A stretch of 64,000 bases of DNA from Phymatolithon calcareum (GCA_977006965.1 OZ345368.1:1302001-1366000), one strand, 5' to 3'. Numbered from the stretch's first letter, positions 10,430-23,746 are shown. Notes: generated by a model not told the origin, from the sequence alone. A program made the numbers and translations.

Positions 10430-11320
10430 CATGTCGTCGAAAAAGACGGTGGTGAAGAAAATATCTATCTCACAAGGCGTGGGATTAATCAACTTCAAGC
10501 GATAAAGGCGTACGAAGCACTGATACAACCAAGATTGGAGTACGCCATGCACCTAACGCCATCGACTCCAAAAATACAAACAGCTATTGAAGAAGTTGAC
10601 CTTCTTCTCCAAAGTGCTCAGACCAATCGCTAAAAATCGATCTGCAAGACTTCGTCTCCTCTGTCACATCCCTACAGCCGAAAACAGGAGAATGGTGCTA
10701 GCACTTCGAATGATTGAAAGAGTCAAGGCAAGAAAAGAGCCTAGGGATGCTAGAGGTGTGGAAGAACTGCAATGGATCGGTCGAGATGTAGCAGCAATGC
10801 TGCGTCACGAGCAGTTTGAGAAAGCGCTGGAATATCTCAAGAAGGGAATTTTGAGAAAACTCCATGAAAGCCTCGCTCTTCAAGGACGAAGAAGACTCTT
10901 TGGAGTTTAACAGAAAGAGGAAAATACAATGTAATGGTATTTTAAAACATTCCTGATGTATTCCGGAGATCCCAAGCCTTCCGAAGGTACGCCATCGCCA
11001 ATTGGCGCTGAAGTGGGAATTCGGAAGGTTTCCTGTATTGAGTATCACACTTCTAGAAGACATATTTGGAGCTATTGTACCAAGCCTGATGGATACACTT
11101 CAGGATCACGTTTGATGGTACCAGATGACGGGAGAAGAGACCATGATTACGGAAAAAGCGCTGGACCAATTACTATTCTTTACTATAGTATTCTTCGAAG
11201 ACATGGAATAGAAAAAGCGCTTCGGAAATGAGCAACTGCTGACAAACATCAAGTGGAATCCAAGATTTTCCCCCAAAGGAGGGGGTTGCAGCTTGGGCCA
11301 CGACATCTCATAAGGAACAG
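10430..11320 (+). pseudogene. Degenerate LINE copy (family A2), C-terminal region
   Basis: The plus-strand frames match the C-terminal half of the 8.3-9.1 kb LINE: QAIKAYEALIQPR, EYAMHLTPS, RSARLRLLCHIPTAENRRMVLALRM, and near 11190 the ending EDME before a stop. Several frameshifts and stops separate them. The 3' UTR near 11255-11310 shares the AAGTGGA...GGAGGG...TTGCAGCT block with the UTR at 8.2 kb. About 35 bp at 10430-10465 read as the same ORF end on the opposite strand, so an older inverted fragment adjoins it. Confidence 0.75.
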
Positions 11321-11520
11321 AAGTGAGTATTACAAGCTACACTAGAGTTCGGGTTGGTACTTGCATCTCGATCGCACTCCCGCGACTGTTTTAGTGTGGT
11401 ACTAACACTCATAGAGTGTATATAGAACGCAGAAGGCCTATACTGAAGCCAGGTACAAACAGTTGAGTTCACGTCTCCACAATCCCCTAGCAGCTAACGA
11501 TATGGTACCAAATCCATGAG

Positions 11521-11612
11521 AGCTGTCCTAAGATAATCAACAACTGAGGAGCCTTCCGGTACATTCGTAAGACTGTGAGGCTTTTAAGAATAACTTTATC
11601 GAACAACTTTAA
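11521..11612 (+). mobile_element. LINE-A 3'-end fragment
   Basis: It carries the family A terminal signature: GAGCCTTCC, then ATTCGTAAGACTGTGAGGCTTTTAA. The stem-loop arrangement is the same as at 6030-6065. No coding part is attached. Confidence 0.65.
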
Positions 11613-11949
11613 AAATTTCTGTTCCCAGTTTCCTTAAATCTTCTAAAACGCGAATGCCATCTACCTTTATGGTCCCGTAGCTCAAGCAAAAATTATATGA
11701 CTGTGTCTCGAGCAACTTCGTCGTTTCCACTTTGCAGTCCTGTAATCTGAGAAGTATTTACCCCTGTATAGTACATCCACACCTTTTCGTCGAGTATGAA
11801 AATAGGATTCACAACTGGTGGTCCTGCCACGGTAAACTAGCTGGATAGAGCTACCCCCTCTAGTCACACCGATATGGGGCGGGCACGTCTCATATTGTTT
11901 GCAATTTGACCAAGGGCGTGATTTTTAAATCAAAACTCTAGTCCAACGT

Positions 11950-12090
11950 TCCTAATTGTTTGCAATGTTTTTAAAGCCCCACAGTCATACGAATATACGG
12001 CAAGGCTTCCTCAGGTGCTACACTCACTAGGGCGGCTCTACTCTTCTATCTGAGCCCGTAGCATGTACTCGGTTGTTTTTGATAGCTATT
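11950..12090 (-). mobile_element. LINE-A 3'-UTR fragment
   Basis: The reverse complement matches 5944-6075 closely. It shares GGCTCAGATAGAA, GAGTAGAGCCGCCCTAG, and the terminal hairpin GAGGAAGCCTTGCC...GTGGGGCTTTAAA. Only the UTR survives, as expected of an extremely 5'-truncated copy. Confidence 0.75.
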
Positions 12091-12112
12091 CGTAGCATTT
12101 TTCGAGGAGTCG

Positions 12113-14126
12113 AGGTGAAGGCTGAAATGCTAAAAGTTGATATATCGCTCAAGGCCGAAGTGCTTACAGCCTTGTGGGAGGCCTACGGGAGGTGTAGAGA
12201 CACGCCTCTGCACTGGCGGAAAGCGCTCTTCGTCCCAATACTCAAGAAGGGGGCACACGAGGACCCCGGAAACTACCGACCGATTTCCTTGCTGAGCCAC
12301 GCAAGGAAAATTATTGAGACAGCTATTGATATGAAGCTGCGCACAGTATACTCAAGCCACTGGTATTAGCTTGGGTTCCAAAAGGGGAAGAGCACTCAAC
12401 TGGCCATCCTAAGAGCTACTGAGCTATTAAAAGAGGATCAGAGATGTGTAGCAGAATTGGACCTTAAGGCTGCCTACGACACAGTACCGAGAGTACACTT
12501 GGTGAACAGAATGAGACAAGTACTGCCCAAGGAGATCTGCGCAATGGCCGAGGCGTTCTTGACGCCGTCCTGGGTAGCAACAATGGTGATGCGACTGGTT
12601 TCTAGTGGACAGGGGGGTCCCACAAGGGTCCCTTCTCAGTCCAAGCCTCTACAACACCTTCATGGATGAATTCGCAGAGCGATGAGCCGGGCATCAAAAA
12701 CCTGGGCTGAAGTACCGGCTATCCTCTTCGCAGACGATGTTCTTCTCTCTGCGAAATCGCCCGCTGCACTGCAAGGACTATTGGATATAGCTACCCAATG
12801 GGCACAAGAGCGAGAGATGACCTGGAACACTAAACAAGGGAAAAGCGAAGTCCTCAAATCAGAGGAAACATTGGCCAAGACATTCAAGCTAGCGAACAAG
12901 GTAAAGTTCCGGAGGTCACGTACCTTGGAGTATCCCTAGACCCCGGAGGAGTCACAGATATGTTAATGACGCAACGACTAAAGTACGAGTTGCGTACACT
13001 AGGAGTGTTCAAGAAAGGGCTGAGTATACAGAAGTGTATTCAGAAATACAAGGCACTAGTGCAGCTACGCTGAAAGTACGCAATGCACTTAACGCCCTGG
13101 ACAGAAGACGTACAAAATGCTGTCAAGGAAGTAGAAGCAACATGCTTCAATCAAGTTTTCGGGCCACTGGCCCGAGGAAGGACGGATAGGCTCCGTCTCT
13201 TGTGGCGGATCCAGGCGGCCGCACATCGACGCGAAATCGTGGCCTTCAATATGCTGAGAAGGAACAAGGCGAAAGAAAGTATGTATTCAAATGAAGTGCC
13301 CGAAAGAAGAAACAAACATGAATGGCAGTACGCGAGGAAAGATATCGCCGCGATGGAGACCAGAGGGCCGTTCGGTGAAGCTGTAAAGCATATCTAAACA
13401 AACACGATATACAAGATTGCGGAAGAAGCATATATGAATGTTATACTATGCTACAAGGCTGTAGCAACTGAAACGCATCTCCCTTACAGTCTAAAGAGTG
13501 TTACTGAGAGCGTTTAATAAATACTACTAAAAAAAATATCTAAACAAACCAATCTTCACAAACACTTCGATCGAAATTTCTGGAAATGAAAGGAGACCGC
13601 CTAGATTCGAAGCGGAAAAGAAAGATACCGTACGACAAGACAAGAGTTGCCAGCAATTCTCAAGTTCCCCAAGGTGAAGCACAGACAACTCGCACTGAAA
13701 TATGCCTGTGGCAGATTCCCACAGATGTCAACAACAAGTATGACTGAAGAATTCGGCACCAGAGCCAGAGAGCATATGGAGACCCATGAACACACGCTAG
13801 CAGGGTACGAACTCGAAGGAGAAAAACGACTGGAAACAGAAAACGCGCTAGATGAGCTCTTACTATTTAGCAAGACACTCACAGAACGCATGGAGAACGA
13901 AGAAGGCCTGTATTAATTCGCAGAATGCAAGGCAAAAAGTGGTCGAGTCCAAGCACCAATAATCCCGTAGAGGACTGAGATAGGACTACTTTGAGTCCTG
14001 AGTTTTCCGGTCCACCATACTCGTGGACGTTTTGTGAGCTGCACAAAGGTAGGTAGCATCAGAGGAAGCCTTGACCATATCATCGGAAGTCCGTGGGGCT
14101 TTTAAATAAACTTGAAAGAAAAAAAG
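12113..14126 (+). mobile_element. 2-kb LINE-A copy with nested insertion
   Basis: It is flanked by TTTTCGAGGAGTCG at 12099-12112 and 14127-14140 (14-bp target duplication). The RT is broken by stops and shifts but shows NYRPISLLSHARKIIE, LGFQKGKSTQLAIL, DLKAAYDTVP and AILFADDVL. Further on are YAMHLTPWTED and the C-terminal IPYDKT/LPAILKFPKVKHRQLALKYACGRFPQ region (to 13916). Truncation lies in the RT fingers, close to where the 8.0-10.0 kb copy is truncated. The 3' UTR ends GAGGAAGCCTTGACC...GTGGGGCTTTTAAATAAA. A 132-bp LINE tail is inserted at 13404-13535. Confidence 0.9.
13404..13535 (+). mobile_element. 132-bp LINE-A2 tail nested in another LINE
   Basis: A 14-bp duplication ATATCTAAACAAAC flanks it at 13390-13403 and 13536-13549. 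The body matches the 3' UTR of the LINE at 8056-9999: GTAGCAACTGAAACGCATCTCCC, ACAGTCTAAAGAGTGTTAC and GCGTTTAATAAAT. It ends in an A run. It splits the C-terminal ORF after KHI of the host LINE, so it arrived later. Confidence 0.88.
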
Positions 14127-14140
14127 TTTTCGAGGAGTCG

Positions 14141-17100
14141 CTTCCTCTTTCAGTACAGGTGCCAACGTTCCTATTGCAAAAATATCTACACGGGATATGT
14201 ATAAGCCCTACTACGCCAGGGGAAAGAAAGCAGTTGTTCAGGATTGACAGCCGGCGGATGGACGCTGGAAAGGAGATAGAAACGGAGTCGAATCCTGGGT
14301 GCTACTTTCCCAAGTATAAGCACTACACGCAGTGGTCACCATAACGATCTCAATGGGATTTTTTTGGAAAGATGAACGCCCTTAACCATGGACAGGTTTT
14401 TGATGTACTCGGCTGAGAGCCGTGACGCTGATGCTCCCTTCCGTTCCAATTAGATCCGATAGCTGTACATTTTAACGCCAGATATATCTCGAGAAACTTG
14501 TGTACGAGAAGAAAGCGCAAAACGATTTCCGTCGACAAGAGCTATGGAATATTTTCGCCCTCATGGCATAGATATATCGGATTATTATCTCTCTTGAAGA
14601 TATTGTCAATGCGCTGAGCATCGCGCAATGTTGGATTCTCGGATTGCTGCTTGAGTAGCTTGCCAAAATTCAACAGTAGGAACAAAAGAGGAAATGTGAC
14701 GACTGCGTGTATTGTAGGTCATTGGAGCAGCACGTGATTATGCCTCGGTCCAATCAAAAATGCTTCCAAGATAAAGGCTCCATCAAGTTGGGAGCTGGAG
14801 CGAAAAAAGAGTGAACAATACGCCACCAAAAACATTGGGACCGGACCAACATGCGCTGTACAACCAATGGGTAACAGTACGCACAGTAAAGCCGAATTCA
14901 TTGCAGGATCGTAACCGAAAGATTGTGACACAGTCCCGTTCTAGAGTCTGCAACTGGAACTAGCGTTACCGGGAGGAAGGCTACAAAATGGTGTCCGTTT
15001 CGTTACTTTTATTCGATCATATTTATATAATCCAGGTGGGATCACGACTCATGCACAGAGGCGGAAACTGGGAACCAAGCAGATGAAGTCTGCAACGCAC
15101 CCAGATCAAACATGAATATTTTTCCACTCACCACAGTTTGTAGTGTTAAGAACGTGGAACCATCGCAATTGCTTTGGGTGCAAGCGTCTAATAACGAGCG
15201 GTAGGCAGAGAAGAAGCGTGGTTACAATAAGCTAGCAGGATTAACGCCCTGCCGTAATCTAAGTACGGGTAAAACTGAAAGCACTGTTTGCTAGCCCCAT
15301 AAGGGGAATAAGCATTCATTATTATTATAAAAGAAGAAGTATGGATTTTATATGCAAGCAAGCTAGCAACGGATTTAGAGACGCTTTGGGAAACTTTGTG
15401 AAGGCCGAAGGGCCTTGTACTTGGTATTTCCTGCTTGAATGTTTCCATGGCGGGGTGCGCCACGACCTGGCGGGATTCCAAAACGAACTTCTGGCCCGTT
15501 CGTAGTGTAATGAGAGACGAGAAAATCAGAGCACGAGGTGGTTTTGCTCTGGGATGGGTTGGCTTTTAGAAGCGGACGGTTCGACGCATCAAATTCAGAT
15601 TCCACTCAGCTTGCATTCTAGGGTATGGATATAGTAGATTGTAATGTACCAGCCACTTGCTTGACGCGCAATTCATGCGCCAGATTCTCATCAAGGAATC
15701 GTCGCTCTATTTTTGGCTTTTCCCACGCAATCGTGAAATGCGTGGACGCTACGGCGCGCCGAAACGTCCAACCGCTGCATTGACTCGGCGGACGACAATT
15801 CCCAACCCCAATCGCTAAGTTTCCTCTTCAAACAACAGCCATGAAACGAGGTCATGATCGTGTTGTCTGAAGAAACCACAGGCTAGTAGATCATCGGCTT
15901 GCAAAAAGAAACATGGAAGCAATCGGCGGTTCAAAAATTGTGACCACACAGTAAGTGGAACAATACATTGGGGCGCATTTGCGTTCACACCGTGCAAGAA
16001 CACTTTCACTTAAAGCCTCTTCTCCTGTTGATACAAAACCGGGATTTGAATTCGCCATCTGTGGTTCTAATTCTGAGTACATCCACACCCTGCCGTCGAG
16101 TATGTAAATACCGTGCAGACCAATTTCTCAAGATTCTAAGATTCTAGAAAGCCGTGTCTCCGCTGCCCAGCGCACCCCAGATTATCTTTCCGTTGAATTG
16201 CGCTGATCGAAACTGCATACCAACCGGGTACTGCCGACCAGCTCTCAATGATTGCGTGGGATATGGTAAAAACTAGAAGAAATATCCAGATGATCGGGAA
16301 GTATATATGGAAGCACTGTAGACACAATGATACTATAGCGATCCATGTGCTGCGCTTCTAAATGAGAACAAGAGAACACTGAAGGGGTTCCATTGTCAAA
16401 TTGTGAAAGATGAGACAGAATATCAGATTTTGGGCATGAATATGCCGGACGGACGGACTGCTGGGACGGGAGTCAAGGGTAGAAGTCGTTACGTTAGGGT
16501 ATGGCCTCCTAGACAGTTGGACTGCAATTAGGATGTTGCAAGGGCGTGCCTTTTTGCTATCATCTTCTACGACGGGGCTGAGCCTTGCACTGGACACCGT
16601 TCATGGTCTCCAATATACCTCGTCCGCGGTCAGCAAGGGTATTTTGTGCTTCAGAACTACGTGCGTCGACCATGAACGGAACTGGTCAGGATTGTTTAAT
16701 GCTCAAAGGTTCTTATATATTCAAATTGGGAAAGACGACTGATCAACAATGAAGTAACCGGTGAGCTTTTTCCAACGCAACGGGCAGTTGAGATCAGCCT
16801 GGTCCTGGGCTCATCACGTTAAAACTCGCTGGTTGATAATGTCCCCTGCGACCCACAGCTTCTACCCCTCTTTTACATATCCTCTTGAAACAGGGGAAAA
16901 AGTAATTAATGCACCCTTGAGTGCCCATGACGCGTAATCGTCATATCTTGCGAAGGACAATTCTTTATAGCACGTTTCAGTGAGAATAATTCAAGTCCCT
17001 GGGTATTTGAATGTCTATTTCTCAGCAACCTCGGGTAAGGTTTCCCATGTTGCGCGACTTCATTCAGAGATAGAAAGATTCTGTCTCTGACATATGAAGG

Positions 17101-20100
17101 ACTACCTCGACTTTTTCGATTCTATTATGTTTCGCTTTTTCTGCTTCTCCAATGACTCCGCAGCAATGCCTTGCGTATGAGATAGAGCTGGAATGTACTT
17201 TTTTGCGGGTGACCCCGCGTCAATTCCGAATTTGGGATCTTGTGAGTACCCGGAGGCACGGTGTAACTCGAGACTGGGAATTTGGAGCACTGACAGTGAA
17301 GTGGGACAAAATCATAAATTTGCGTTAGTTGTAATGTGTCACTGATGCTTCGGGATTTGTTTATCGAGAATGGCGTTCTCATTGACGAGCGTTGGGAAAG
17401 CATAGTCGTCGTGGAGAGTTTGGAGTCCGAGTGGTTGTGTCCAGAATGCAAAGCGCTACGGGGCGGGATTGCGGCTGAATATGAGGACAAGTGGCCGAAG
17501 ACATAGCTCGAGGTTCGTCAAACTACAATGAGAGCGAATGACCCATGCGCATTATGCGTAAATCGGTAGCCGTACACTGTACGCAACCAGAAGCACAACA
17601 TAGGACTCCCTATGTGAGTCTCTAAGCTTTCCCCTTTATCAAGATAGCCATTTTAAATAGCCATTATGTTTAGAGACCAATAAAGAAAGTAGTTGAACAA
17701 CTGCGGCTCTGCAAATGAGCTTTTCAATCACAGCTACCAGCTGATGAACAAGGAGGTGATGTTAACGCCGCATGCGTCAGTTCCATGGCACATGATGGAG
17801 AGAGAGAGGCACGTGAGAAACGGGATCGAGGTCAAGTTCAAATTGCAATCTGTGGCGTGTCCAAAAGTCAAGGACAGAAACTGCCGCGGGTCGCCACGGG
17901 CAGCGAATGGGGGTAATACACACGAGAAATCCCAGTGAGGAGCAACGGTGTGGAATGTGTCCAAGCTACGCACGGGGCGGAGAAGACAGTTGTGTTCAAA
18001 TTCAAAACGCGGGCACCTTGTCAAAGAATGTGGCGGGGAAGATTCGTATGGTATGAGTCGCCTTGAGGTCCGCCCCCCCGCTTCGCAACGGGACGTCGAA
18101 ATCGCTCAGTTATAGCATCTATAAGTGGCCCAGTCCGAGCCCTCATGCGTTCTAGTCCATACCTGGCAAGGTTCATATTGTTACCGGCGAGTGCAAGAGT
18201 TATCAAACTTTCAGATAGCCCGTTTTACACGATTGGATTTCATCCGGTATTGCGGTTCTCGTTTTGACAGTCGAGATCTGCGATGGACGCAGTATGATCT
18301 GGACAACCGAGAAGGATATATCTGCAGTCTTGAAAAGCCCGAGCGGCGATGGTGTCGTAAAATCACAGACCCTTTCAGAATATCTAAAAACGATGCGAGG
18401 GAGCCGATCTCTTTCTGACCTGGACACTGCCCCGCTGGTCATCTCGTATTGATCTAACTGCATCTTCTCGCCCTCAACGTGACTAGTTTCAAACAGCTGG
18501 ATTCCGAAGATTGGAAACATACGCTCAGTCAGTTCAAACTCTCTAAGCTACGCCCTGGGTAGCACTCGTATAATTTTTGGCGGAATTCTCCATTTTCGAG
18601 GATGGAATGAGACGGGCACGGACAGCTGTGGGATGCACGGGCTGTAGTTCACAGGTCTGAATTCAAGATTATTCATGCGTATGATAAGTGTCATGCTGGC
18701 GTCTGCTGGTGGCTCACTTGTATACCCACTCGGGGCTTAGTTCCATGTGTATGCTTTACATTTGGTCAGTGGGCCGTGAGGTCCATGAGCGCCGTGCTTA
18801 GCAAACATTACATTGTGATGCACGGCAGAATCAACAATCTCAGTGCCCAATGACTTTTCTCCACGCAACTGTGTGGCAGTTGCATCAAACAAGTAGTCAT
18901 AGTAGGGTCTGCGTCATCACTGCGTTCTACCAAACGTGCCCCTAAAAAGTTAGCATCTGGGATCACGCAGAGCTAATTTGTAATTCCTCGACACTTGAAA
19001 GACGATGCTGGAGCGAAAGATCAAAAAAAACAAATTCACAGTCGTAAGGTTGCATTGGAGGGACTGAGAAAGTTTCTGGTGAAGGGTTCCCAATCAAGGC
19101 CAAGCAGTAACGTGCACTGAAGCGGTCCTCTAGATTCATCTATTGGTACGAGGCTTCAGTCGAGCAGCAATTGTGTAAGCAGATTGTGAACAGACTTCTG
19201 GAGCACTGAGGCTAAAATTTTAGCTGGTGCGTGCAGAAGTTCTGCTCATATCAAAGAAACCAGCCGAATGCATTCGCCGACCCCGAGGCTTTTCTGGGAT
19301 GAGCTATAGCTACGTAGTAGGTATGACAGTTCAGTGTACATAGCACTGTAACCACCTCACGAGTTTTAGGGATGTGTCAAAAACGGCTCGTGTATGCACA
19401 ATATCAAGGCGTTGTAATGAGCACTTGCTTTCGAGCCTTCTCAACACAACTGCAGAATAAACATCTAAAGGATCGTGTGTACCTTCAGAGTTGTGTTGCA
19501 AGAGTTTCGCTTGATTCAAATTTCTTTGCTCTACTTCGCCAAGGCTACCGTTATGTCCAAATTTGATCCAAAGGAAGCCGTAAAACTGTTAATTTGGAAC
19601 CCCAGCAGTACTGCTGTTGGGGTTCCAAATTAATAGATATACAAAACAGAGCGGGCAAGCTTCAAACTTGAAACAAACACAAAGGAAGGCCAAAGGCACG
19701 CCGGACACGCATGTTGATTTTGCACTTTTGGCCTCCAGTTCAACGGCAATTGGCAAGCTGGAAGTTTAAACTGCTCTTGAGCAGCAATCATAGCAGGTCT
19801 ATGAAGACTAATATGTCTCGTTGTTGTATCTTATTTCGGGTTGATTTTTCAGCAACACATACACACTAGCAAAATTATTTCCAAAATTACTAACCTTACG
19901 CACAAGAGCGCTGTACCGCACCACATCTGTAAATTTACATTTGCCCGGTTTCAAGGATCGATTGAGTACTGTACAGTACTGATAATTGAAGTCGACATGC
20001 GAAAGCCACTTGACACAGGTCACTGTTGTCACCCCGATCGCACCGTTGCGGGGCAATGGGACACCCTTCAAAAATTTAGACATTTCAATCATTTGACTAG

Positions 20101-20280
20101 AGGACCAGCTTTGGGGACCGACAGGGGCACACGACTCGTGTCACGGGCAAAGCTCGCACATCATGTAACGCCGCCGACGCGCCGTGACCATGCTCGCGCT
20201 CCGATCTTTGATAACGGCGCCGGAGATCATAATCCCCCTGGCTCAATACAGTAGGCGTGTGGGACACCCTTCATGTGCGT
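14141..20280. other. Intergenic region without recognisable genes
   Basis: I see no convincing coding region. Short open frames occur throughout but lack known motifs. One 50-codon frame at about 17343-17505 (+) contains a CPEC pair and may be debris. 15281-15330 on the minus strand holds a LINE-B-like tail (CTAGCCCCATAAGGGGAAT, then ATTATTATT). A segment near 16076-16120 repeats one near 11772-11812 (GTACATCCACACC...TCGAGTATG). A hairpin lies at 19589-19634. Confidence 0.6.
19589..19634. repeat. Near-perfect 22-bp palindrome
   Basis: TTAATTTGGAACCCCAGCAG on the left is followed at once by its inverted copy on the right, with one extra T in the right arm. There is essentially no loop. It sits about 900 bp upstream of the zinc-finger gene. 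Confidence 0.9.
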
Positions 20281-20560
20281 CCTTCAATTGAGATAAAGGG
20301 TGTGGGAGCTGTGGCTTTCTCCACTCAACCGTGGCACATTCCCGTATCGACCTGCCGTGCCCACTGCTCATCCTTCCCCACCCCAAATCTCTCGCCCAAC
20401 TTCTCTGCGCGCCGATTGTAACGAGCAGAAAACAGCACGCCCCTTTTTGGACTCCCGCGCAAACCATCCACAAGCTCTTATGCCGTCCATTCCGTCCTGC
20501 AGGTGGCGTATATCCAATACAGCCCCTTGCAAATCCCCCAAACGCCACTCCCGCGCAGGC

Positions 20561-21652
20561 ATGTTCGCCCAGCCCGCCGCGCAAGCGGCAACATCACCTA
20601 CATCCTCCCTATCCGATAACCGCGCGACAGCAGCTGGTTCGACTTCCAAACCAGCTCTGCTGAGAGCCGAGCATCAATGGGCTGGTACATCCACGTCTGA
20701 CGACCAGAAGTTCATAAACGGAACTGTGTCTGCGTCCTCCGCTGACGCCCTTCCCAGACGCGCTCTCCCCGGGGTCACACCGGGCATTCGACGACCATCG
20801 CGGGCACGAAGCATTGAGACGGATTATATATGTCCGCATGACGATTGTGGTCGTGTGTTCCGTCGTAAAACATCGCTTACGAATCACGTCAAGGCGCACT
20901 CAAACGCCAATTCGCGTTCCATTTTACGCACGAAGCGCCTTCGAAAACAGGTGAAACTTGCACAGATGAATGCACAGAAAGCCGCAGAACGACAGCAAGA
21001 TGCGCTGCGCGAGCAAGTGCAGAAGCGGAAGACGTCCATGCAGAATGTTCTTCAGCCGTACAATCCGCAGCAACAGTACGTTCATCAGCCGCATCATCAA
21101 CAGACAAAGCAACGCCTATCGCAGGCATATCAAAGGCAGCATCAAATGCCACAGCAGCAGCATCCTCAAGAGCTGCAACATATTCGGTTACCGCCGGAAT
21201 TGGCTGCATTCTCTAAGAGACCGACGTCGCTTCCGTGGAGCGCGCTATCCGCTTCCCCAGACGACGAGACGGACGCAGGTTGTCGTGGGCACGGTGCACA
21301 GGAAGCGGTTGAAGTGTTCTCGAGTGTTGCGGCTCAAGTTGCCGATTTGAAATTGGAAGCTCAGCTCGCGCAGTTTGTTCCGAATGCTCCACATCCAGCA
21401 ACGTTGCCGATTGATGACGTTGAGTTGTGTCCGCCGGCAATGCCGCCATGGACAGATGACGGTGCAAGCAGTTTTGCTCTTTCCACAGAGATACTTGCCG
21501 GGTTTGACGGTGTATTGGCGGGAGATGAGTGCAGTGTTCCATTCGGAGAGTTCCAGGGAGAGTGCGTGATGCCACTGGAGTCGGACTTGAGTTATCAGCA
21601 GCATTTGGAGGCCTTGACGTCGTTTGTGATACCTGAGAATGGAATTTTCTAG
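20561..21652 (+). CDS. Single C2H2 zinc-finger protein
   Basis: The product is probably a nuclear nucleic-acid-binding or transcription regulator. From the Met at 20561 it has about 363 residues; the frame stays open upstream to another Met at 20300, which would give 450. I prefer 20561 because the upstream part is CT-rich and reads like a leader. One classical finger is visible: YICPHDDCGRVF...TNHVKAH (Cx4C, x12, Hx3H; residues 176-200 counted from 20300). It is followed by a basic Arg/Lys segment and a long Gln/His-rich, partly coiled-coil stretch. The C-terminus is acidic (DDVELCPP, DDGASSF) and could be an activation region. A lone finger with a basic extension can bind DNA, but the target is unknown. 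Confidence 0.8.
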   Translation: MFAQPAAQAATSPTSSLSDNRATAAGSTSKPALLRAEHQWAGTSTSDDQKFINGTVSASSADALPRRALPGVTPGIRRPSRARSIETDYICPHDDCGRVFRRKTSLTNHVKAHSNANSRSILRTKRLRKQVKLAQMNAQKAAERQQDALREQVQKRKTSMQNVLQPYNPQQQYVHQPHHQQTKQRLSQAYQRQHQMPQQQHPQELQHIRLPPELAAFSKRPTSLPWSALSASPDDETDAGCRGHGAQEAVEVFSSVAAQVADLKLEAQLAQFVPNAPHPATLPIDDVELCPPAMPPWTDDGASSFALSTEILAGFDGVLAGDECSVPFGEFQGECVMPLESDLSYQQHLEALTSFVIPENGIF

Positions 21653-22030
21653 ATTTTGAACAGTTTGTACAGTATCGATTTGCACATAAGGTAGATTCGA
21701 GAAAGATGATGGAGCGCCTTCAACGGCAGACATAGGATAGATGTGAACATTTACAATGTAGAGCGAGGTTCAATTGATTTCGCGGACTTTCTTGAGCCCA
21801 CGCAGAAGCCGTGGAAATGCTTTCCGTGGCGCTGTGTCGAAATTGCCATGATTTTGATTTACCGCAAGTGCAAGGGTGTTCGCGGTCAAACTTACGGTGT
21901 GGGCGCCTGCACTAGTTCAACTTCACCCACAAAAATCAAGAGGAACTGGTGATGAAAAGGATCATCTTTCGAGGTCGTAGTGAAGAATTCTAAATAAATG
22001 ATTAGGTAGTGCGTGATGCTGTGATAATGA

Positions 22031-22300
22031 TGATTGTATTATTCTCCTAAGAGGCTAGCACATCTAGAAGGCTTCATTTGATTCCACTTGCTGAAGTCGG
22101 AGGCGTTTGTTTAGGCCGATTCGATAGCTTGTTTTGGTATATCGCGAAGGAGAGAGGCGTGTGTTCCGAGTACTCATGTGCTACTGTGACAATTTGTGGG
22201 AAATAGTAGACAACATATAAATTGTTTCGGAAAAGTGCCTTCTTATTGAAACCTCTCCAAGTTTCCAGCTGCAAAGTTATGATGCCCTGTTAAGCTACAG
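22031..22300 (-). mobile_element. LINE-B2 3' end
   Basis: On the minus strand it reads TPLSFAIYQNKLSNRP...TPPTSASGIK, then a TAG. TGCTAGCCTCTTAGGAGAATAA and a short ATC-repeat tail follow. The same ending occurs at 48.36-48.56 kb. The remaining sequence to 24727 has no recognised gene. Confidence 0.7.
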
Positions 22301-23696
22301 TAGAAGCAACTTCCTATTCATTGTTTCACAGCTCTGACTTCGTCTAGAGCCTTAAAAACGGGACTGAAATAGAACGATGGAGCAACAAGAGTGCTGCCGG
22401 GAGGTCTCTCGAGCTCATCTCTGTCTTGTCGGGAGTGTTATAATGTTCTATAGCCTCTGTGCTCAAGTTCGTGCCTGTATCATTGCCAAGAACAGGGTGT
22501 CTGAGACCGGCAGTCTCCGAGAGCTGGAGTGCAGGTAGAGCCAGAACTTATGATGCGCGGGTGGATGCTCGTTATGGGAGGGAAGGCATATAATCCAACA
22601 AGAGTGGTGACCACCCGTCGGCAGCATCCGCAGAGGGGGCTTGTACTTTCCTGGCCTACGAATCTTGTGCAGTTTGAGATCGGGTTCCCCGCCTTTTTGA
22701 ATTAGCAAGACGATTCAGGGGTGGTGGTAAGGTCACGGTCACCTAGCGCTACAAAACGCGCTACTAAAGTGGATGCGTTGAAAATTGTCATAAGGATGGA
22801 GTAGTACATGTTTTGCTCTCATTCGTTGCCTCTGGTGATCCGCGGCAGGTTCATCCCGTCTGTCCCAGACACGCCACAGCAATTGCCCTCGATACCGTTT
22901 CTCTGTACATCCACTCCCGGCCACCAAACACCGTGCACTGAATCTGCGTATCGCTGGAGCTTGCGTCCCTTTACGTGCTTCTTGTTCCCAGACCAGGAGA
23001 GTGATTGTCGATTTTTTCATGTAGACATTGCTTAACCAAATTCACGAGAGTATATATTACAGCCCTTACAGAGTTTAACTTTAATATGCCCGTTATGTGC
23101 ATGTATTGTTCTCCGAAGGTTTACCTTGCCGGGATTTGGAGACTGGTGTGGATCGCAGGGGCTCATTAATATCCATTCCGAGGGTTCCATAGGAATTGAG
23201 ATTCTGGAAGCCCATATCCCCATCATTGCCGAGCTAGTAACTTCAAGATTTTAAAATTTGGTTCAGATTTTCTCTCTGTGGATCTTTCTTACGCTCTGTT
23301 GCTTGAGCATCATTCCAGGCCACTAGTGGTATCTCTCAATTGCGAGCGAGGCGGATTATTCATCTCGTGAGTCGTGCACAAGCCAAAACGCGGCATGAGA
23401 CGAAACGAGAAGGTGAGCGCCAACATCATCGTATACACGCAGAAGTAGCCTTCATTGGACCATGATACATAATATGTACTGGTACACTCAAATCGAAAGG
23501 ACACAAGTGGTCTTGAGAGGGGTAATATCGCGCAATGTGAGAAGCAATGCATCTGCAGCGCGCCACTTATTCGTTCTCTTCCGTGCGCCACGTGTACAGG
23601 GATCGTCTCTGGGCACAGATCGATCCTGCAACGGAGCCTTTGGAAGTGTCACCACGAGTGGGCTTCCCGATCGACCAATCCAAAGTCGGATCACCT

Positions 23697-23746
23697 ATGG
23701 CTGCAGTAGCAGTACTATTTAATAATAGTACCGCTACTGCAGCCAT
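23697..23746. repeat. 23-bp palindrome with 4-nt loop
   Basis: ATGGCTGCAGTAGCAGTACT at 23697 and its inverted copy at 23724-23746 pair with one mismatch around the loop TAAT. Confidence 0.9.

Noticed and set aside
10430-10920. Twin-priming inversion of a LINE
   Set aside because: The inverted piece derives from the ORF end, not from sequence upstream of the direct part, so two separate fragments fit better.
19841-20254. 137-codon frame upstream of the zinc-finger gene
   Set aside because: It lacks motifs and its composition changes midway; probably chance.
21245-21733. Antisense frame of 162 codons over the zinc-finger gene
   Set aside because: It lies opposite a clear coding frame and has no recognisable domain.
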